From contig NW_022098001.1 of the NCBI RefSeq assembly GCF_002288925.2, positions 18,318,243-18,382,242 of the forward strand: a stretch of 64,000 nt of DNA, given 5' to 3'. The notes beneath the pieces were generated by a model. It was given only the letters and a program-made list of their open reading frames with translations, did not search any database and was not told where the DNA came from. Both the position numbers and the translations under genes were made by a program. Positions 1 through 11,639 of this stretch are shown here, one piece after another; within the stretch, counting starts at the first letter, position 1; the number at the start of each line of letters is the position of its first letter. Origin of the DNA: Delphinapterus leucas (Eukaryota; Chordata; Mammalia; Artiodactyla; Monodontidae).

Positions 1-430
1 GCCTTAAGGATTAGAGACAATATAATGAAGTACCTGGCAAATAGTGGATATTATGAAATGCTAACTATAATCTTTTAGACTCAGGAGAAGACCATGGAAC
101 AAGATGTTAGACATACATGATGCTAGGAATGCTTCATATAGTATATATGTTGACACTTTGACTCAGTTTTCAATTTTTAAACCTGTTTTCTTAATGATTT
201 CTAACTCCTTTTTTTGAAAGATTTCTAAATTCACAGCCACTTATGAATGATATTTTCAGGAAAGAGAAAATTATCTCTGTTATTCTGTTGGCCACAGGAA
301 TAATGACTTTCTGTTAATCAGTTAATTTTGCTGGAAATTTTTTTTATTATTTCTACAGTGATAATATGGTCAGGATTCTCTTTCCATTAAACTATCACTA
401 CACCTTGGTTCTCCAAATATTATAATGGAT
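1..430. other. Unassigned LRRC69 intron sequence
   Basis: AT-rich sequence with no gene, RNA or repeat that I can name. Confidence 0.5.
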
Positions 431-439
431 TTCTGTGTT

Positions 440-690
440 TAATGCTCCCCCTTGGCATATATCACCTTCTCCAGGAAGCCATCTTCCTTTTGTAGTTGCA
501 TAACACTGTGTACTTTCTATGGCCAATTATTATCTTCTGCTGTGTATTATAGGGACTCATGTATATATCTTACCTTTACTATAAAGTTGGAAATTTTGCA
601 ATGATAGGGTATCTGTAATTCATCCAGCATTCAAAAAACAGTGTCTGGAATACAATAGCTGTTTAATAAATGTTAGTTGAATGCTGTCTG
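440..690 (+). mobile_element. L2 LINE 3' fragment
   Basis: Degenerate L2 tail in sense orientation: CCATCTTCC, then a run ending with TGTCTGGAATACAATAGCTG and TTTAATAAATGTTAGTTGAATG, the usual L2 terminus. Ancient and non-coding. Confidence 0.65.
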
Positions 691-1427
691 CTTAGATCAT
701 TTCTTTAATAAGCTAATGGTTCAAACTGTGAAGATACTCATTATGGCTCCACATCATTTGTCTTTTTTCAAAATCAAGTATCTATTGAGCTCAGTCAGTG
801 CCAATCTACCCAGCTGGATTCACTTCCTTCTAATGGGCTGCATGCCTTCTTTATTCTAACCATCTGCTCGTTCTCAATAACCCCTATAATCAATTCAATG
901 TGTTGCCTATTACATGTATGCCTAGAACTTGGGCCAGGTATCCTAACATTTAATTATGCTGTGCTTGTAGCTATTAATTATTACTAGAAAACTCTATGCT
1001 ATTTATTATATCTTTCAATTACTTTTTTGACTTTTAAAATGATTTCCATGACTAACTTGGATAAATTATTTTTTTTTTATGTAAAAAAATACCAGCTCAA
1101 ATGTCCATTTTTATCGGGAAGTCTTTCTAAACTAAATTATGGCTTGGTGATACCGTTTTGGAACAAACTGTTAAATCATTCACCTGTAACATGTACAAAT
1201 ATGTTTGAGCTGGTATTTGAAATATTAATCCTTAAATTCCTTAAAAGACATGGAATATTTCCATTCACTGTACCTAAATAGTACATAACATAGTGTCACA
1301 TTCTGTAAACTACTTAATAAAATAATTGAATCAAATTAATAAAAGAAAAATAAGACATTTACATTTTTTAATTAGTTATGTATATGGCCAAGGTATGTGG
1401 TACAGGGCAGCATTAGGGCTCACTCTA
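691..1427. other. Unassigned intronic sequence
   Basis: AT-rich; two short open frames (677-859 and 1027-1281) show no recognisable protein and have a Phe/Leu-rich chance composition. Nothing else seen. Confidence 0.5.
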
Positions 1428-2115
1428 CTAATTCTTTTTTTTTTTTTAATGGACAATTTTTTAAAAATTTTTATTGGAGTTTAGTTGATTTACAGTGTTG
1501 TGTTAGTTGCATGTGTACAGCAAAGTGAATGTTATACATATACATACATCCACTCTTTTTTAGATTCTTTTCCCATATAGGCCATTACAGAGTATTGAGT
1601 AGAGTTCCCTGTGCTATACAGCAGGTCCTTATTAGTTATCTATTTTATATATAGTAGCGTGTATATGTCAATCCTAATCTCCCAATTTATCCCTCCCCCC
1701 TCCACCCTAGTAATCATAGTTTGTTTTCTACATGCTTATTCTTGGCTAATTTCAAAACTGTTACTTAATTTTTCAGTAACTTTTTGTGTGTGTGTGCAGT
1801 ACGCGGGCCTCTCACTGTTGTGGCCCCTCCCGTTGCGGAGCACAGGCTCCGGACGCGCAGGCTCAGCGGCCATTGCTCACGGGCCTAGCCGCTCCGCAGC
1901 ATGTGGGATCCTCCCGGACCGGGGCACGAACCCGTGTCCCCTGCATCGGCAGGCGGACTCTCAACCACTGCACCACCAAGGAAGCCCCTCTGCCCATTTT
2001 TTGATAGGGTTATTTGTTTTTTTTAATATTGAGCTGCATGAGCTGTTTATATATTTTGGAGATTAATCTTTTGTCCATTGATTCGTTTGCAAATATTTTC
2101 TCCCATTCTGAGGGT
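1428..2115 (-). mobile_element. Antisense L1 3' end, split by a SINE
   Basis: From 1428 to about 1780 the sequence is the reverse complement of a cetartiodactyl L1 3' UTR (poly-T first, then GTGCTATACAGCAGG and a CCCTCCCCCCTCCACC stretch). After the CHR SINE it resumes at 1989 with reversed L1 ORF2 C-terminal coding sequence. The element is truncated at 2115, where it abuts a mariner fragment. Confidence 0.85.
1781..1988 (-). mobile_element. CHR SINE (copy 1)
   Basis: tRNA-derived SINE in reverse orientation, ending AAGGAAGCCC (the complement of the GGGCTTCC head). The A-tail is represented by a TTTTTGTGTGTGTGTG stretch. Inserted inside the antisense L1. Confidence 0.93.
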
Positions 2116-2277
2116 AAAAAATCACCAATTTTGATAAGTTTTTTTAATGCACAATGATATTACAGCTGTCACAATACAGTCTAACAAAGTTGTTTTGAAT
2201 GAATTTAAAGACAACTAAGTGCTACTAGAGTCATCTTACAGAAACAAAAATGAAAGAGCTGTTTGGCCAACCCAATA
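2116..2277 (-). mobile_element. Mariner DNA transposon 5' fragment
   Basis: Read on the minus strand, it begins TATTGGGTTGGCCAAA, the terminal inverted repeat of the bovine/cetartiodactyl mariner (Mariner1_BT type), then about 145 bp of its 5' untranslated leader (GTTGTCTTTAAATTCATTC, ACTTATCAAAATTGGTGA). The transposase reading frame is missing: the copy stops at about 2116. The outer end is followed by CA rather than a clear TA duplication. Confidence 0.8.
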
Positions 2278-3165
2278 CATCAAGTCAGATTTCTCAAAAC
2301 AATTATAGTTTCATTGGAAATAGTTTCAAGGTCTATCTAATCTCTAGAGAATCCCTGTGACCTCTAAGACCTGTTCCCTTAGAGCCCCAAATTAATCCCA
2401 GTGTCATGAAATTGGCACTTCCTACTCAACAGTATTACAAGGAATCTCTGGCATTCACAGCAGAAGCATTAACAAGGCATTACCTTTTAGCATCCTGTCG
2501 GAAGCTTCTAAAGGAAAGACTAAAGAAGCAAGGATTAGAGTTCCAAATCTTGGAAAAGGGGAATTGCAACACAAAACTCATTCAAGTAAAATGTAAAACT
2601 TTCAAGTGTTTGGAAAAACTAAGTATTTGTATGTTTGAGTTGGGGTAGAGGCTAAAATTTTCTGAGTAACCTACATGGTTAAGACACTATACATGAGATA
2701 AATCAAGGGAGGCACAGAGAGATTATGTGCTCAGTTGGCAAGTCAGAGAAGAGGGTTGGGGCTCTTCTAGACATCTGACAGCTAGAGGAAGAAGCAGAAG
2801 TTCCAGTAGGGGTTCAAGAGGCTTAATGCAGGCTTGGGCATACAAGCAGAGGCAAAGGAGGAATGAAAGTAGTGTAGAGAGAAGGAATTCACTAGGTGTC
2901 TGTGTGCCAGGACAGGATACAATAAACAAGTATAAGAAAGCCTTGTTTTTATAGCAAAGCCAGGCTTAGAAAACATGAGGCGTTACCTACTTGATGGAGG
3001 AAGAGCGCATTTCCAGTGGATGGGACAGGGAAAGGACAGGCTTGATGCTGACAAACAGTAAAAACAATGTCAGATCCTTTCTGTTCTGCCAGACTTAGTG
3101 AGACCCAGAATGCCCAAGGAGGGAGAGATAGGGAAAGTTGTTGCATATGGTTTTCCTCTTGTGTT
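2278..3165. other. Unassigned intronic sequence
   Basis: Moderate GC; several overlapping short frames on both strands (2406-2648, 2723-2954) without recognisable proteins. No repeat that I can name with confidence. Confidence 0.45.
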
Positions 3166-3170
3166 CCTCT

Positions 3171-3435
3171 GCATAACTCCCATCCTTCAGATCTTATCTC
3201 AGTTGCACTTCTCAGGTCTATCTTCCCTGATTTCTCTGACTACAACTCCTCATAACACAATATAATTCTTCTTCATGACACTTTTCACAATTATAAGTTT
3301 ACATGTATTTGTATATTTGATTACCTTTTTCCACTAAACCTGAGAGTTGGGACACATGATGTTTTCATTCCTTTTTGTATTATCAGCATCTAGCAGAGTG
3401 CTAGTCTACTACTAGCAGGCACAATAACTATTTGT
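3171..3435 (+). mobile_element. L2 LINE 3' fragment
   Basis: Degenerate L2 in sense: CTTCCCTGATTTCTCTGAC, later ATCAGCATCTAGCAGAGTGC and AACTATTTGTTAAAC, the usual order of the L2 3' end. Confidence 0.65.
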
Positions 3436-3447
3436 TAAACATAGAAA

Positions 3448-3493
3448 AGAAGGAAGGCAGGAAGGGAGGGAGGGAAGGAGGAAGGGAGGGGGG
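3448..3493 (+). repeat. GGAAGG-type polypurine repeat
   Basis: Forty-odd bases almost purely A and G, built from GAAGG and GGGAGG units. Simple repeat. Confidence 0.9.
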
Positions 3494-3499
3494 TGATTG

Positions 3500-4497
3500 G
3501 GTTAGGGGGTCATCCAAAAGGACAGTAAAAGTATGAAAAGGAGAGACTAGGGATGCAATAACAATTTACAAACTACCCAACTCTGCTTAGAGTTGCCTTT
3601 ATTTACTGTCAATTGTTTATGGTCAAATAAAAAGCTATGGCAGACCACATCTTTGTCCTGGGCAGCTACACGTGTGAACCACTTAAGGTGAACATTGCTG
3701 TACTACCATTGGACTTTATGATGCATGTCAACAATGCTGTACACAATTAGAGATAATGGCTATTTGTTTCTTTGGAGATTTTAAACCTATCATGATAGCT
3801 CTGTGTTTGATTAAGTTGGACTTTGAAAATGGCTTACATCCCATTTCACTCAAACTGACATTTGATGGTTTACTAAGTGCCAGGCACTAGGGACAAGACA
3901 AAGGTCTCCACCCTAAAGAGTTATAATAAAGTGCATCTTTGAAAACTGTTGATATACCAGCACTTCATTAGTCCTAGGCCAAATGCATTCACCATAAATT
4001 ATAGGACATTAATCCATTTTTATCATGTCATTAGAAGTGATTGAAAATTTCCAGTTTCATTAGTCAAATTAGCAAAGAAAAAAAATAGAATCTGTATTCT
4101 CTAAAGAATCTCCTTCCATTTTATCATTGTTGCTAGTTAGACCACCATAGCAACTCTAATTTATTTCAAAGTTTCAGTGTCAGGCATTGAGCTGACATAT
4201 ATTAACATTTAATTTAATTCCCAAATGAAGACAAAGACCTTACTTTTTTTTCACATCTGTGTCCTCAGGACCACCATAGACACAAGAAGATGAATGGTAA
4301 ATATTTGTCAAAAGAATGGATATATAAACAAATGGAGAGTGGGAACAATTCATGTATTGTTCAAACCTGCCACCTTTAGGCAATCCAACTTTTGTTTTTA
4401 GGAACTATAAATTGAAAAACACACCCTGGTGAATTTCACACTAAGTGTATAGAATAATAAGACAATACAGCTGAAAACAACCTCAAAAGAGACCTCA
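3500..4497. other. Intronic sequence with weak L2/MIR traces
   Basis: Contains an L2- or MIR-like piece near 3850-3930 (CTAAGTGCCAGGCACTAGGG) and another near 4170-4330. The rest is unassigned. Confidence 0.45.
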
Positions 4498-4702
4498 GGG
4501 CTTCCCTGGTGGCGCAGTGGTTGGGAGTCCGCCTGCCGATGCAGGGGACATGGGTTCGTGCCCCGGTCCGGGAGAATCCCACATGCCGCGGGGCGGCTAG
4601 GCCCGTGAGCCACGGCCGCTGAGCCTGCGCGTCCGGAGCCTGTGCTCCGCAACGAGAGGGGCCACAACAGTGAGAGGCCCGCGTACCGCAAAAAAAAAAA
4701 AA
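4498..4702 (+). mobile_element. CHR SINE (copy 2)
   Basis: Full-length short-form CHR SINE with GGGCTTCCCTGG head, tRNA-like B box and A-tail. Flanked by direct repeats GAGACCTCA at 4489-4497 and 4705-4713, marking L1-mediated insertion. Confidence 0.95.
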
Positions 4703-4711
4703 GAGAGACCT

Positions 4712-4870
4712 CATTTTATACATGTATTCACTGGTTGACCTTAGCAAATGACTTAACCTTTCTGAATCATAAATTTTATTAACCATATGAGAGTGATAAT
4801 TATAACTTCCTTGAAAATGAACAGAGTTCCTAGCATTATGCCTGGCTCTCAGTGTATGGTGGATGGTGTT
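4712..4870 (+). mobile_element. MIR SINE
   Basis: Degenerate MIR core in sense: TTGACCTTAGCAAATGACTT AACC, an AATTATAACTTCC segment and ATTATGCCTGGCTCTCAG near the end. Confidence 0.65.
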
Positions 4871-5284
4871 ATTCTATTTGATACCATTTTGTGAGTGCAA
4901 AAATTTTCTAAGTATTACTTTTCTTTTAGGAAGTTAAATATCAAGACTATTTTAATGCTGTGCATTCTGTGGCAAATATAACCAAAAAATCAGTATATTG
5001 GGGCAAACTGGACTTCTTATAATGATAAAAGAAAGACTAACCCAAAAGTCAAGCAGAGTATAGACCCAAAGGAAAAAAAAAAAGATAGGGGGAGTTTCAA
5101 TCATTATTAAAAGCACGACCTGTAGCACCACAAGAAAGAATTCAAACTAACTTTTAAAAAACACATTCGGGGATTTTATAGAAAATTGTTAGAGTAAGAA
5201 TCATGATCATCTTTGAACTATGACATAAGTATCATCAAGATATGAAGACCACAAGGACACTTGGCAGCATTTCAGCTGAATGCC
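4871..5284. other. Unassigned intronic sequence
   Basis: AT-rich; nothing recognised. Confidence 0.4.
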
Positions 5285-5500
5285 GCAATGCACCCTGCCT
5301 GCTTTATCTGCTATATATTTCTCCTTAGCACTAATACTACCTCCCACCTGTTTTGCATGTTTCTTTCTTGCATCTCTTCTGACTAGAACATAGCTCCATG
5401 AAGGCAGGTATTTTCATCTGTTTTTTTTTTAATTGCCAAATTACCTGAGACATAGATGGTGCTCAATACTTAAGTGTGGCTTTGAATAAATGAAGGCAGA
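5285..5500 (+). mobile_element. L2 LINE 3' fragment
   Basis: Sense L2: TTTCTCCTTAGCAC, GAACATAGCTCCATGAAGGC, then GGTGCTCAATACTTAAG and GAATAAATGA at the end. Confidence 0.7.
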
Positions 5501-6129
5501 AATTGAGACCCAGTGAGATTAAATATCTTATGTTTAGTTGGTGAGTGGCTGAAAAGGTTGAAGTATCAGGACTTGCAGACACTCTTCCAGGGCTCTTTGC
5601 AGCTCTCTAAGCTCTCTCTTTTCTGAAAGTTTTGTTTTCCCTTTCTATTAGCAGCTGGGAGAATGAGCAGTATTTCCGAACTGTGTAAATAATCTCTATC
5701 GATCTTTTGAGGGTTTCTAGCACATTTTATTCAAGCTGCTTCTAGAACTCCCATTATAAAGGGAAAACAGATTTTCTTCAAAACTCCACAACATTGGAAA
5801 CTCTACATGAAAAAAATTGCTAGTTCATAGCAGTGAAACAATAATGCCATTAGCCTGAGTCTGACTTGTAAAGCACTTTAAAGATAGACCACAAGAAGCC
5901 TAGTTTCTAATCAGTTGAATTCTTCTTTAAAAGTAAAATGTGACTTCTTCTTTCAAAGTAAGGGCTGAGCTGGGCCAACACCCTGTTTAAGGAAATTGAA
6001 TTGGGAAGTCAAAATTTAGGATCTCTCCTAAATAGTCAAAGGATGAGGAGGAGTGTAATGGGGGAGCCACAAGAAGACAAAGTAATAATGATCAGACTCT
6101 TCGGCTTTTTTTCCTGAGGGGGTATAATT
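5501..6129. other. Unassigned intronic sequence
   Basis: A weak antisense MIR trace at the start (GAGACCCAGTGAGATTAAAT); otherwise nothing recognised. Confidence 0.4.
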
Positions 6130-6142
6130 TACAATCTGTAAC

Positions 6143-6358
6143 TTTTTTTTTTTTTTTTTTTTGTGGTATGCGGGCCTCTCACTGTCGTGGCCTCTCCCGT
6201 TGCGGAGCACAGGCTCCGGATGCGCAGGCTCAGTGGCCATGGCTCACGGGCCCAGCCGCTCCGCGGCATGTGGGATCCTCCCGGACCGGGGCACGAACCC
6301 GTGTCCCCTGCATCGGCAGGCGGACCCTCAACCACTGCGCCACCCTACAGGGAAGCCC
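6143..6358 (-). mobile_element. CHR SINE (copy 3)
   Basis: Reverse-oriented CHR SINE with a 20-base T tract and a perfect 13-bp target-site duplication TACAATCTGTAAC (6130-6142 and 6359-6371). It carries about 4 extra bases (CTAC) just inside its head, between the CCACC and AGGGAAGCCC blocks. Confidence 0.95.
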
Positions 6359-6371
6359 TACAATCTGTAAC

Positions 6372-7074
6372 TTTTTTACTAAACAACTATTAAACAGGAG
6401 AGAAGGATGCACATGTTTTCAGATATGCAAGAGTTCAAAAAATTTAATTACCACATACCTAGACTAGGGTGTTATCTGGAGAGTTATTTCTACAAAATAA
6501 GTGAGTAAACCAAAAAAGAGGGAAAACATGGTTCCAGGTAACAGTGGGTCCAAGTCAGGAGCCACAAAGGGATATCAGGGCTGACAGTATTCAGCAAACC
6601 TAGACAGTAAGCAGCTTAAATTGGGGCAGGAGGACAGAGGCTCCCTGGAAGGAAGTTACTCAAGAAAAAAGCACATTTGATAGGGTATGTAATATGATCA
6701 CATTTAAAATAAAATGAGGCCATGATAAAGGCAAAAGGCACAAGAATAAGTGAAAGACAATTAGAAACCCCAAAGAAACAAAAATGGTATTTGAGGAAGA
6801 AAATATAATCATAGTATATTAATTGGTTCCATATAAATGATATTTACTTATTAACAGTATATGTTTTAGAATTTTAGAATTCTCCATGAGACAAAGATTT
6901 AATCATGGTGATAACTGAATAGATTATAAATACTATACATCTCATAAAAGTAAGAAGTTTATAATTTGTGAAGAGGAAGAGGGAAGGAGAGCTGAAAGTG
7001 GATTACAGATGCCAACATTGCCATCTTACCAAGTGGGGAATAAAAAGAGATTGTAGTTGATGAAGAAAGAAACA
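6372..7074. other. Unassigned intronic sequence
   Basis: AT-rich, purine-rich on the plus strand; nothing recognised. Confidence 0.4.
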
Positions 7075-7317
7075 AAGGTTGGGAGATTGGGATTGACACA
7101 TACACACTACTATATGTAAAACAGATAACTAATAAAAATCTACAGTATAGCACAGGGAACTCTACTTGATACTCTGTAATTACCTAGATGGGAAAAGAAT
7201 ATAAAATAGAGTGGGTATATGTATATGTATAATTGATTAACTTTGCTGTCAGCAGAAAATAATACAACATTGTAAATCAACTATACTCCAATAAAAATTA
7301 ACTTAAAAAAAGAAACC
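7075..7317 (+). mobile_element. L1 3' end fragment
   Basis: Sense L1 3' UTR, heavily 5'-truncated: GGGATTGACACATACACAC, CAGTATAGCACAGGGAACTC, then TTGTAAATCAACTATACTCC and ATAAAAATTAACTTAAAAAAAG. Confidence 0.9.
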
Positions 7318-7671
7318 AAGGTGTAATAATATTAAATTTAAAAGATAACTATGGAGAAACTAAACATATTAATATAAATATATTTGGAAGATGAAGGAGT
7401 GTGATATCTAAAATGGACAAATCAAGAAAACAAAAAAATTAAAAGTGGTTATAAATAGAAGTCAAAATTAATTGTGGGTGAGGGGGAGTGGAACAGAAGA
7501 GAGATACTTTTTATTATAAACCTTTTATATTATTTGATTTTTTTAAAACAATGCACTGTTACTTTAATGGAAAAAAATTCAAGCAGAGGTGGAGAATTGG
7601 CTTTTGGTTCAGTCAAATTTTGAATTCCTTTGCAAAGAAACTCCTCTGTCTCATTAGAAAAGTCCATATCC
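7318..7671. other. Unassigned sequence between two L1 pieces
   Basis: AT-rich; no gene or repeat recognised. Confidence 0.4.
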
Positions 7672-9722
7672 CAAGGATATCCACTCTCACCACTATTATT
7701 CAACATAGTTTTGGAAGTCCTAGCCACAGAAATCAGAAAAGAAAAAGAAATAAAAGGAATACAAATTGGAAAAGAAGAAGTAAAACTGTCACTGTTTGCA
7801 GATGACATGATACTATACACAGCGAATCCTAAAGGTGCCATCAGAAAACTACTAGAGCCAATCAATGAATTTGGTAAAGTTTCAGGATACAAAATTAATG
7901 CACAGAAATCTCCTGCATTCCTATACACTGAAAAAGAAAGATTAGAAAAAGAAATTAAGGAAAAAATTCCATTCACCACTGCAGCAAAAAGAATAAAATA
8001 CCTAGGAATAAACCTACCTAAGGAGGTAAAATACGTGTACTCAGAAAACTATAAGACACTGATGAAAGAAATCAAAGATGACACAAACAGATGGAGAGAT
8101 ATACCATGTTGTTAGGTTGGAAGAATCAATATTGTGAAAATGACTGTTCTACCCAAAGCAATCTACAGTTTCAGTGCAATCCCTATCAAATTACCAATGG
8201 CATTTTTTACAGAACTAGAACAAAAAAATCTGAAAATTTGTATGGAGACACAAAAGACTCCAAATAGCCAAAGCAATCTTGAGGGAACAAAATGGAGCTG
8301 GAGGAATCAGGCTCCCTGACTTCAGACTATACTGCAAAGCTACAGTAATCAAGACAATATGGTACCAGTACACAAACAGAAATATAGATCAATGGAACAG
8401 GATAGAAAGCCCAGAGATAAACCCATGCACCTGTGGTCAACTAATCTATGACAAAGCAGGCAAGCATATACAATGGAGAAAGGACAGTCTCTTCAATAAG
8501 TGGTTCTGGGAAAACTGGACAGCTACATGCGAAAGAATGAAATTAGAACACTCCCTAACACCATACACAAAAATAAAATCAAAATGAATTAAAGACCTAA
8601 ATGTAAGACTGGACACTATAAAACTCTTAGAAGAAAACATAGGAAGAACAGTCTTTGACATAAATCATGCAAGATCTTTTTGACCCACCTCCTAGGGTAA
8701 TGGAAATAAAAACAAAAATAAACAAATGGGACCTAATAAAACTTAAAAGCTTTTGCACAGCAAAGAAAACCATAAGCAAGATGAAAATACAACCTTCAGA
8801 ATGGGAGAAAATATTTGCAAATGAATCAACAGACAAAGGATTAATCTCCAAAATATATAAACAGCTCATGCTGCTCAATATTAAAAAAAACAAACAACAC
8901 AATCAAAAAATGGGCAGAAGACCTAAATAGACATTTCTCCAAAGAAGACATATAGATGGCCAAGAGGCACATGAAAAGCTGCTCAACATCACTAATATTT
9001 AGAGAAATGCAAATCAAAACTACAATGAGGTATCACCTCACACAGGTCAGAATGGCCATCACCAAAAAATCTAGAAACAATAATTGCTGGAGACGGTGTG
9101 GAGAAAAGGGAACCCTCTTGCACTGTTAGTGGGAATGTAAACCAATACAGCCACTGTGTAGAACAGTATGGAAGTTCCTTTAAAAACTAAAAATAGAACT
9201 ACCATATGACCCAGCAATCCCACTCCTGAGCATATACCCTGAGAAAAACATAATTCAAAAAGACACATGCACCCCAATATTCATTGCAGCACTATTTACA
9301 GTAGCCAGGTCATGGAAGCAACCTAAATGCCCATCAACAGATGAATGGATAAAGATGTGGTACATATATACAATGGAATATTACTCAGCCATTAAAAAGA
9401 AATGAAATTGGGTCATTTGTAGAGATGTGGATGGATGTAGAGACTGTCATACAGAATGAAGTAAGTCAGAAAGAGAAAAACAAATATCACACATTAACGT
9501 GTGTATGTGGAATCTAGAAAAATGGTACAGATGAACTGGTTTGCAAGGCAGAAATAGAGACACAGATGTAGAGAACAAACTTATGGACACCAAAGGGGGA
9601 AAGCAGTGGGGGGTGGGGTGGGAGATTGCAATTGACATATATACACTAATATGTATAAAATAGATAACTAATAAGAATCTGCTGTATAAAAATAAATAAA
9701 TAAAATTCAGGGAAAAAAAAGT
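7672..9722 (+). mobile_element. 5'-truncated L1 with ORF2 reverse-transcriptase fragment
   Basis: Begins abruptly inside the ORF2 reverse-transcriptase domain ([13 protein letters not shown]) and continues to the 3' UTR and an A-rich tail. The frame from 7630 to 8115 is open through the catalytic FADD (TTTGCAGATGAC at 7795-7806) and then closed by a stop; further ORF2 pieces lie at 8279-8587 and 8667-8930 in other frames. An inactive retrocopy, inserted in sense to the plus strand and so antisense to LRRC69. Confidence 0.93.
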
Positions 9723-10677
9723 CCAAATCTGTTCTACAAATGCACTTTTGGAAGTTATTATTAAAGGGGGAGTTTTTGAGTATTACCATATTTCTTGGAA
9801 AGATATGGCCACAGACTACAAACTCAAATAATTTTGGAAACCTAAGAGGAAATGAGGTAGGTGAAGGTAAGAAACTAGAGTTTTGTTTTGTTTTTTTTTT
9901 TGTAACTCTGAACTCAAAAGTAATGAACTATAATGAACTACAATGACTTGGCTGGTTATAAGGTTGTTTCAGTGCTGATGACAGTTTAGAAGTGAAGAAA
10001 ATGAAAACTGCAAAGTTAATATCCCTTGCCTTCTCCCAACCTCAAGATTTTAGCAGCTGGAGTTTCACATTGTTCAGCAGAAATGTTTAACACAAGCATC
10101 TGGGATTCATCCTGTTGCTCTTTAAGGATATTCTTTAATTAAAATACTAACCTTCTTTTAAAGACTACTTCAGAAAAAATGAATGTTCCCTCCTTCCCAT
10201 TTCCTGCCAACACTCCATTTCAATGTTCAGCCTGCTCCAGGAAATTGAAAAGAACTCCTTTCTTACATCAGAAATATCTCTTCATTCCATATGCAAAAGC
10301 TTCAGGATGGTCCCCAGGGTGAACAGCATCTCCAGGATCCTCAAACCCACTTCCAGATGGAACCCCCAAGGCAGACAAGTAGATCCAGGCTCCCCACCCC
10401 TTTCCAGATGACAGCCTCCAGAAAGATGAGTATAGCAGAGACCTAACCCTCTGATTCCAAAGGCGGGTCATAGAACACATGGATAAGTTGAAACATCTTC
10501 TCTCCCTACCATATGTAATTCACTAAGGGAGAAAGCCTTCTGATCCCTTTCCAGCAACCATCCACATTAGTCTCCAGGGAGCTAAGTCTCCAGAGATTGA
10601 AGGCTTCTTGTTTTCTCAACTCTTTTCTCTCCTCCTATTTTCCATCCTCAATTGAAAAAGATAATGCTGTTCCTCAC
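9723..10677. other. LRRC69 intron 1, proximal part
   Basis: Intron sequence immediately after LRRC69 exon 1. Moderate GC between 10,200 and 10,480. No repeat or further exon recognised. Confidence 0.5.
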
Positions 10678-10860
10678 CTGGGTCAAGGTGCTTATCTCTG
10701 GGCACACTTTGGGGATTCGGTTATTCTGAAGGTCTAGAGTCTTCAAGCCGGGCAGTTTTTCTAACATTGAGGGCATCTTTGTCATGTTCTTTCCATTTAA
10801 GGTAACAATTTTAGTGCTTTTACCGCCCTTCAGTGCTCTTACTAACAACTTTTCAGCCAT
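10678..10860 (-). CDS. LRRC69: LRRC69 coding exon 1 (partial gene)
   Basis: 61 codons from ATG (10858-10860) to Gln61, then a clean donor CAG|GTGAGG. The peptide contains GGKSTKIVTLNGKNMTKMP, then LPGLKTLDLQNNRIPKVCPE, a canonical leucine-rich repeat (LxxLxLxxN), and stops at LTQ. It matches the N-terminus of LRRC69, a leucine-rich-repeat protein of unknown function, as I recall it from human. The open frame runs a few codons into the intron but loses similarity at the donor. Gene order with OTUD6B agrees with human 8q21.3. Later exons were looked for on the minus strand below 10.6 kb and not found; the gene is long in human, so they probably lie beyond the left edge. Confidence 0.9.
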
Positions 10861-11639
10861 GGGCTTGGAAGAGAAATAGCTTCCTTATTACACATCTTTA
10901 GAACCTCTAATTGTAGAATTGGTGTGTCATGGAAACAAAAACATTCTGAGATCTACCATGTTGAAGGTGGGAGGCATTAGATAGTTTCCTGTGTAAAAGG
11001 TACGGAGGGAAAATAACTGATTCTGGGTTTGGGGCAGGAAATGTACAAGATGAGCCTAGAATATCTTGTGCCAGAGATAAAAGTTACCAAGGACTAATGA
11101 GATCACATCAAAGGACACAGAAGCCACTTCTAAGGGCTCCCACTAGTCTAAAATGGGAATATTTGAGCATCAGAAAGAATGATGAGTGGACCGAAACATC
11201 AAAATAATTAAAATCTAAGAACTCATAATGGTATTATAAAAATAAAAGAAACCCATTGACTACCTTGGGACTTGCTAGGGAACCAACTCATAAGACTGAA
11301 AAATGATAAAGGAAAAAAAATGAAGCATTTATTCTGCTTTTCCAGTACAAACTGCATTTTGGTGTAACCTAATAAAGTTCTTACTCACAGAAAAATAGAA
11401 GCCAATAAATGAGGAAGAAAAAAATAGATTTAGAAAAAATCACCATTTTGGTAAATCTAATGAAATAATGGATATACGTAAAGATCATAATTGGGTGCTA
11501 AAAGCATTAGGTGAAAGGTTGATGATGAAATTTGCAAGTAAGAAATCAGGCTAATAACTTAACCTACTAATCAATTTTAGCACCACTAAAATTGAGACAA
11601 TCATATATTGTTTTTAAGTCTCATGATGTCATACAGTAA
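10861..11639. other. LRRC69 upstream region, unassigned
   Basis: Should hold the LRRC69 5' UTR and promoter. No CpG island, CCAAT cluster or obvious TATA element was recognised, which suggests a tissue-restricted promoter or a further untranslated exon upstream. Confidence 0.4.

Noticed and set aside
6161..6467. Overlapping 60-100-codon frames over each CHR SINE (also at about 1.6-2.1, 4.4-4.8, 24.6-24.9, 27.9-28.2, 32.1-32.5 and 48.2-49.1 kb)
   Set aside because: They recur with the same peptides at every SINE copy and are by-products of the GC-rich SINE, not genes.
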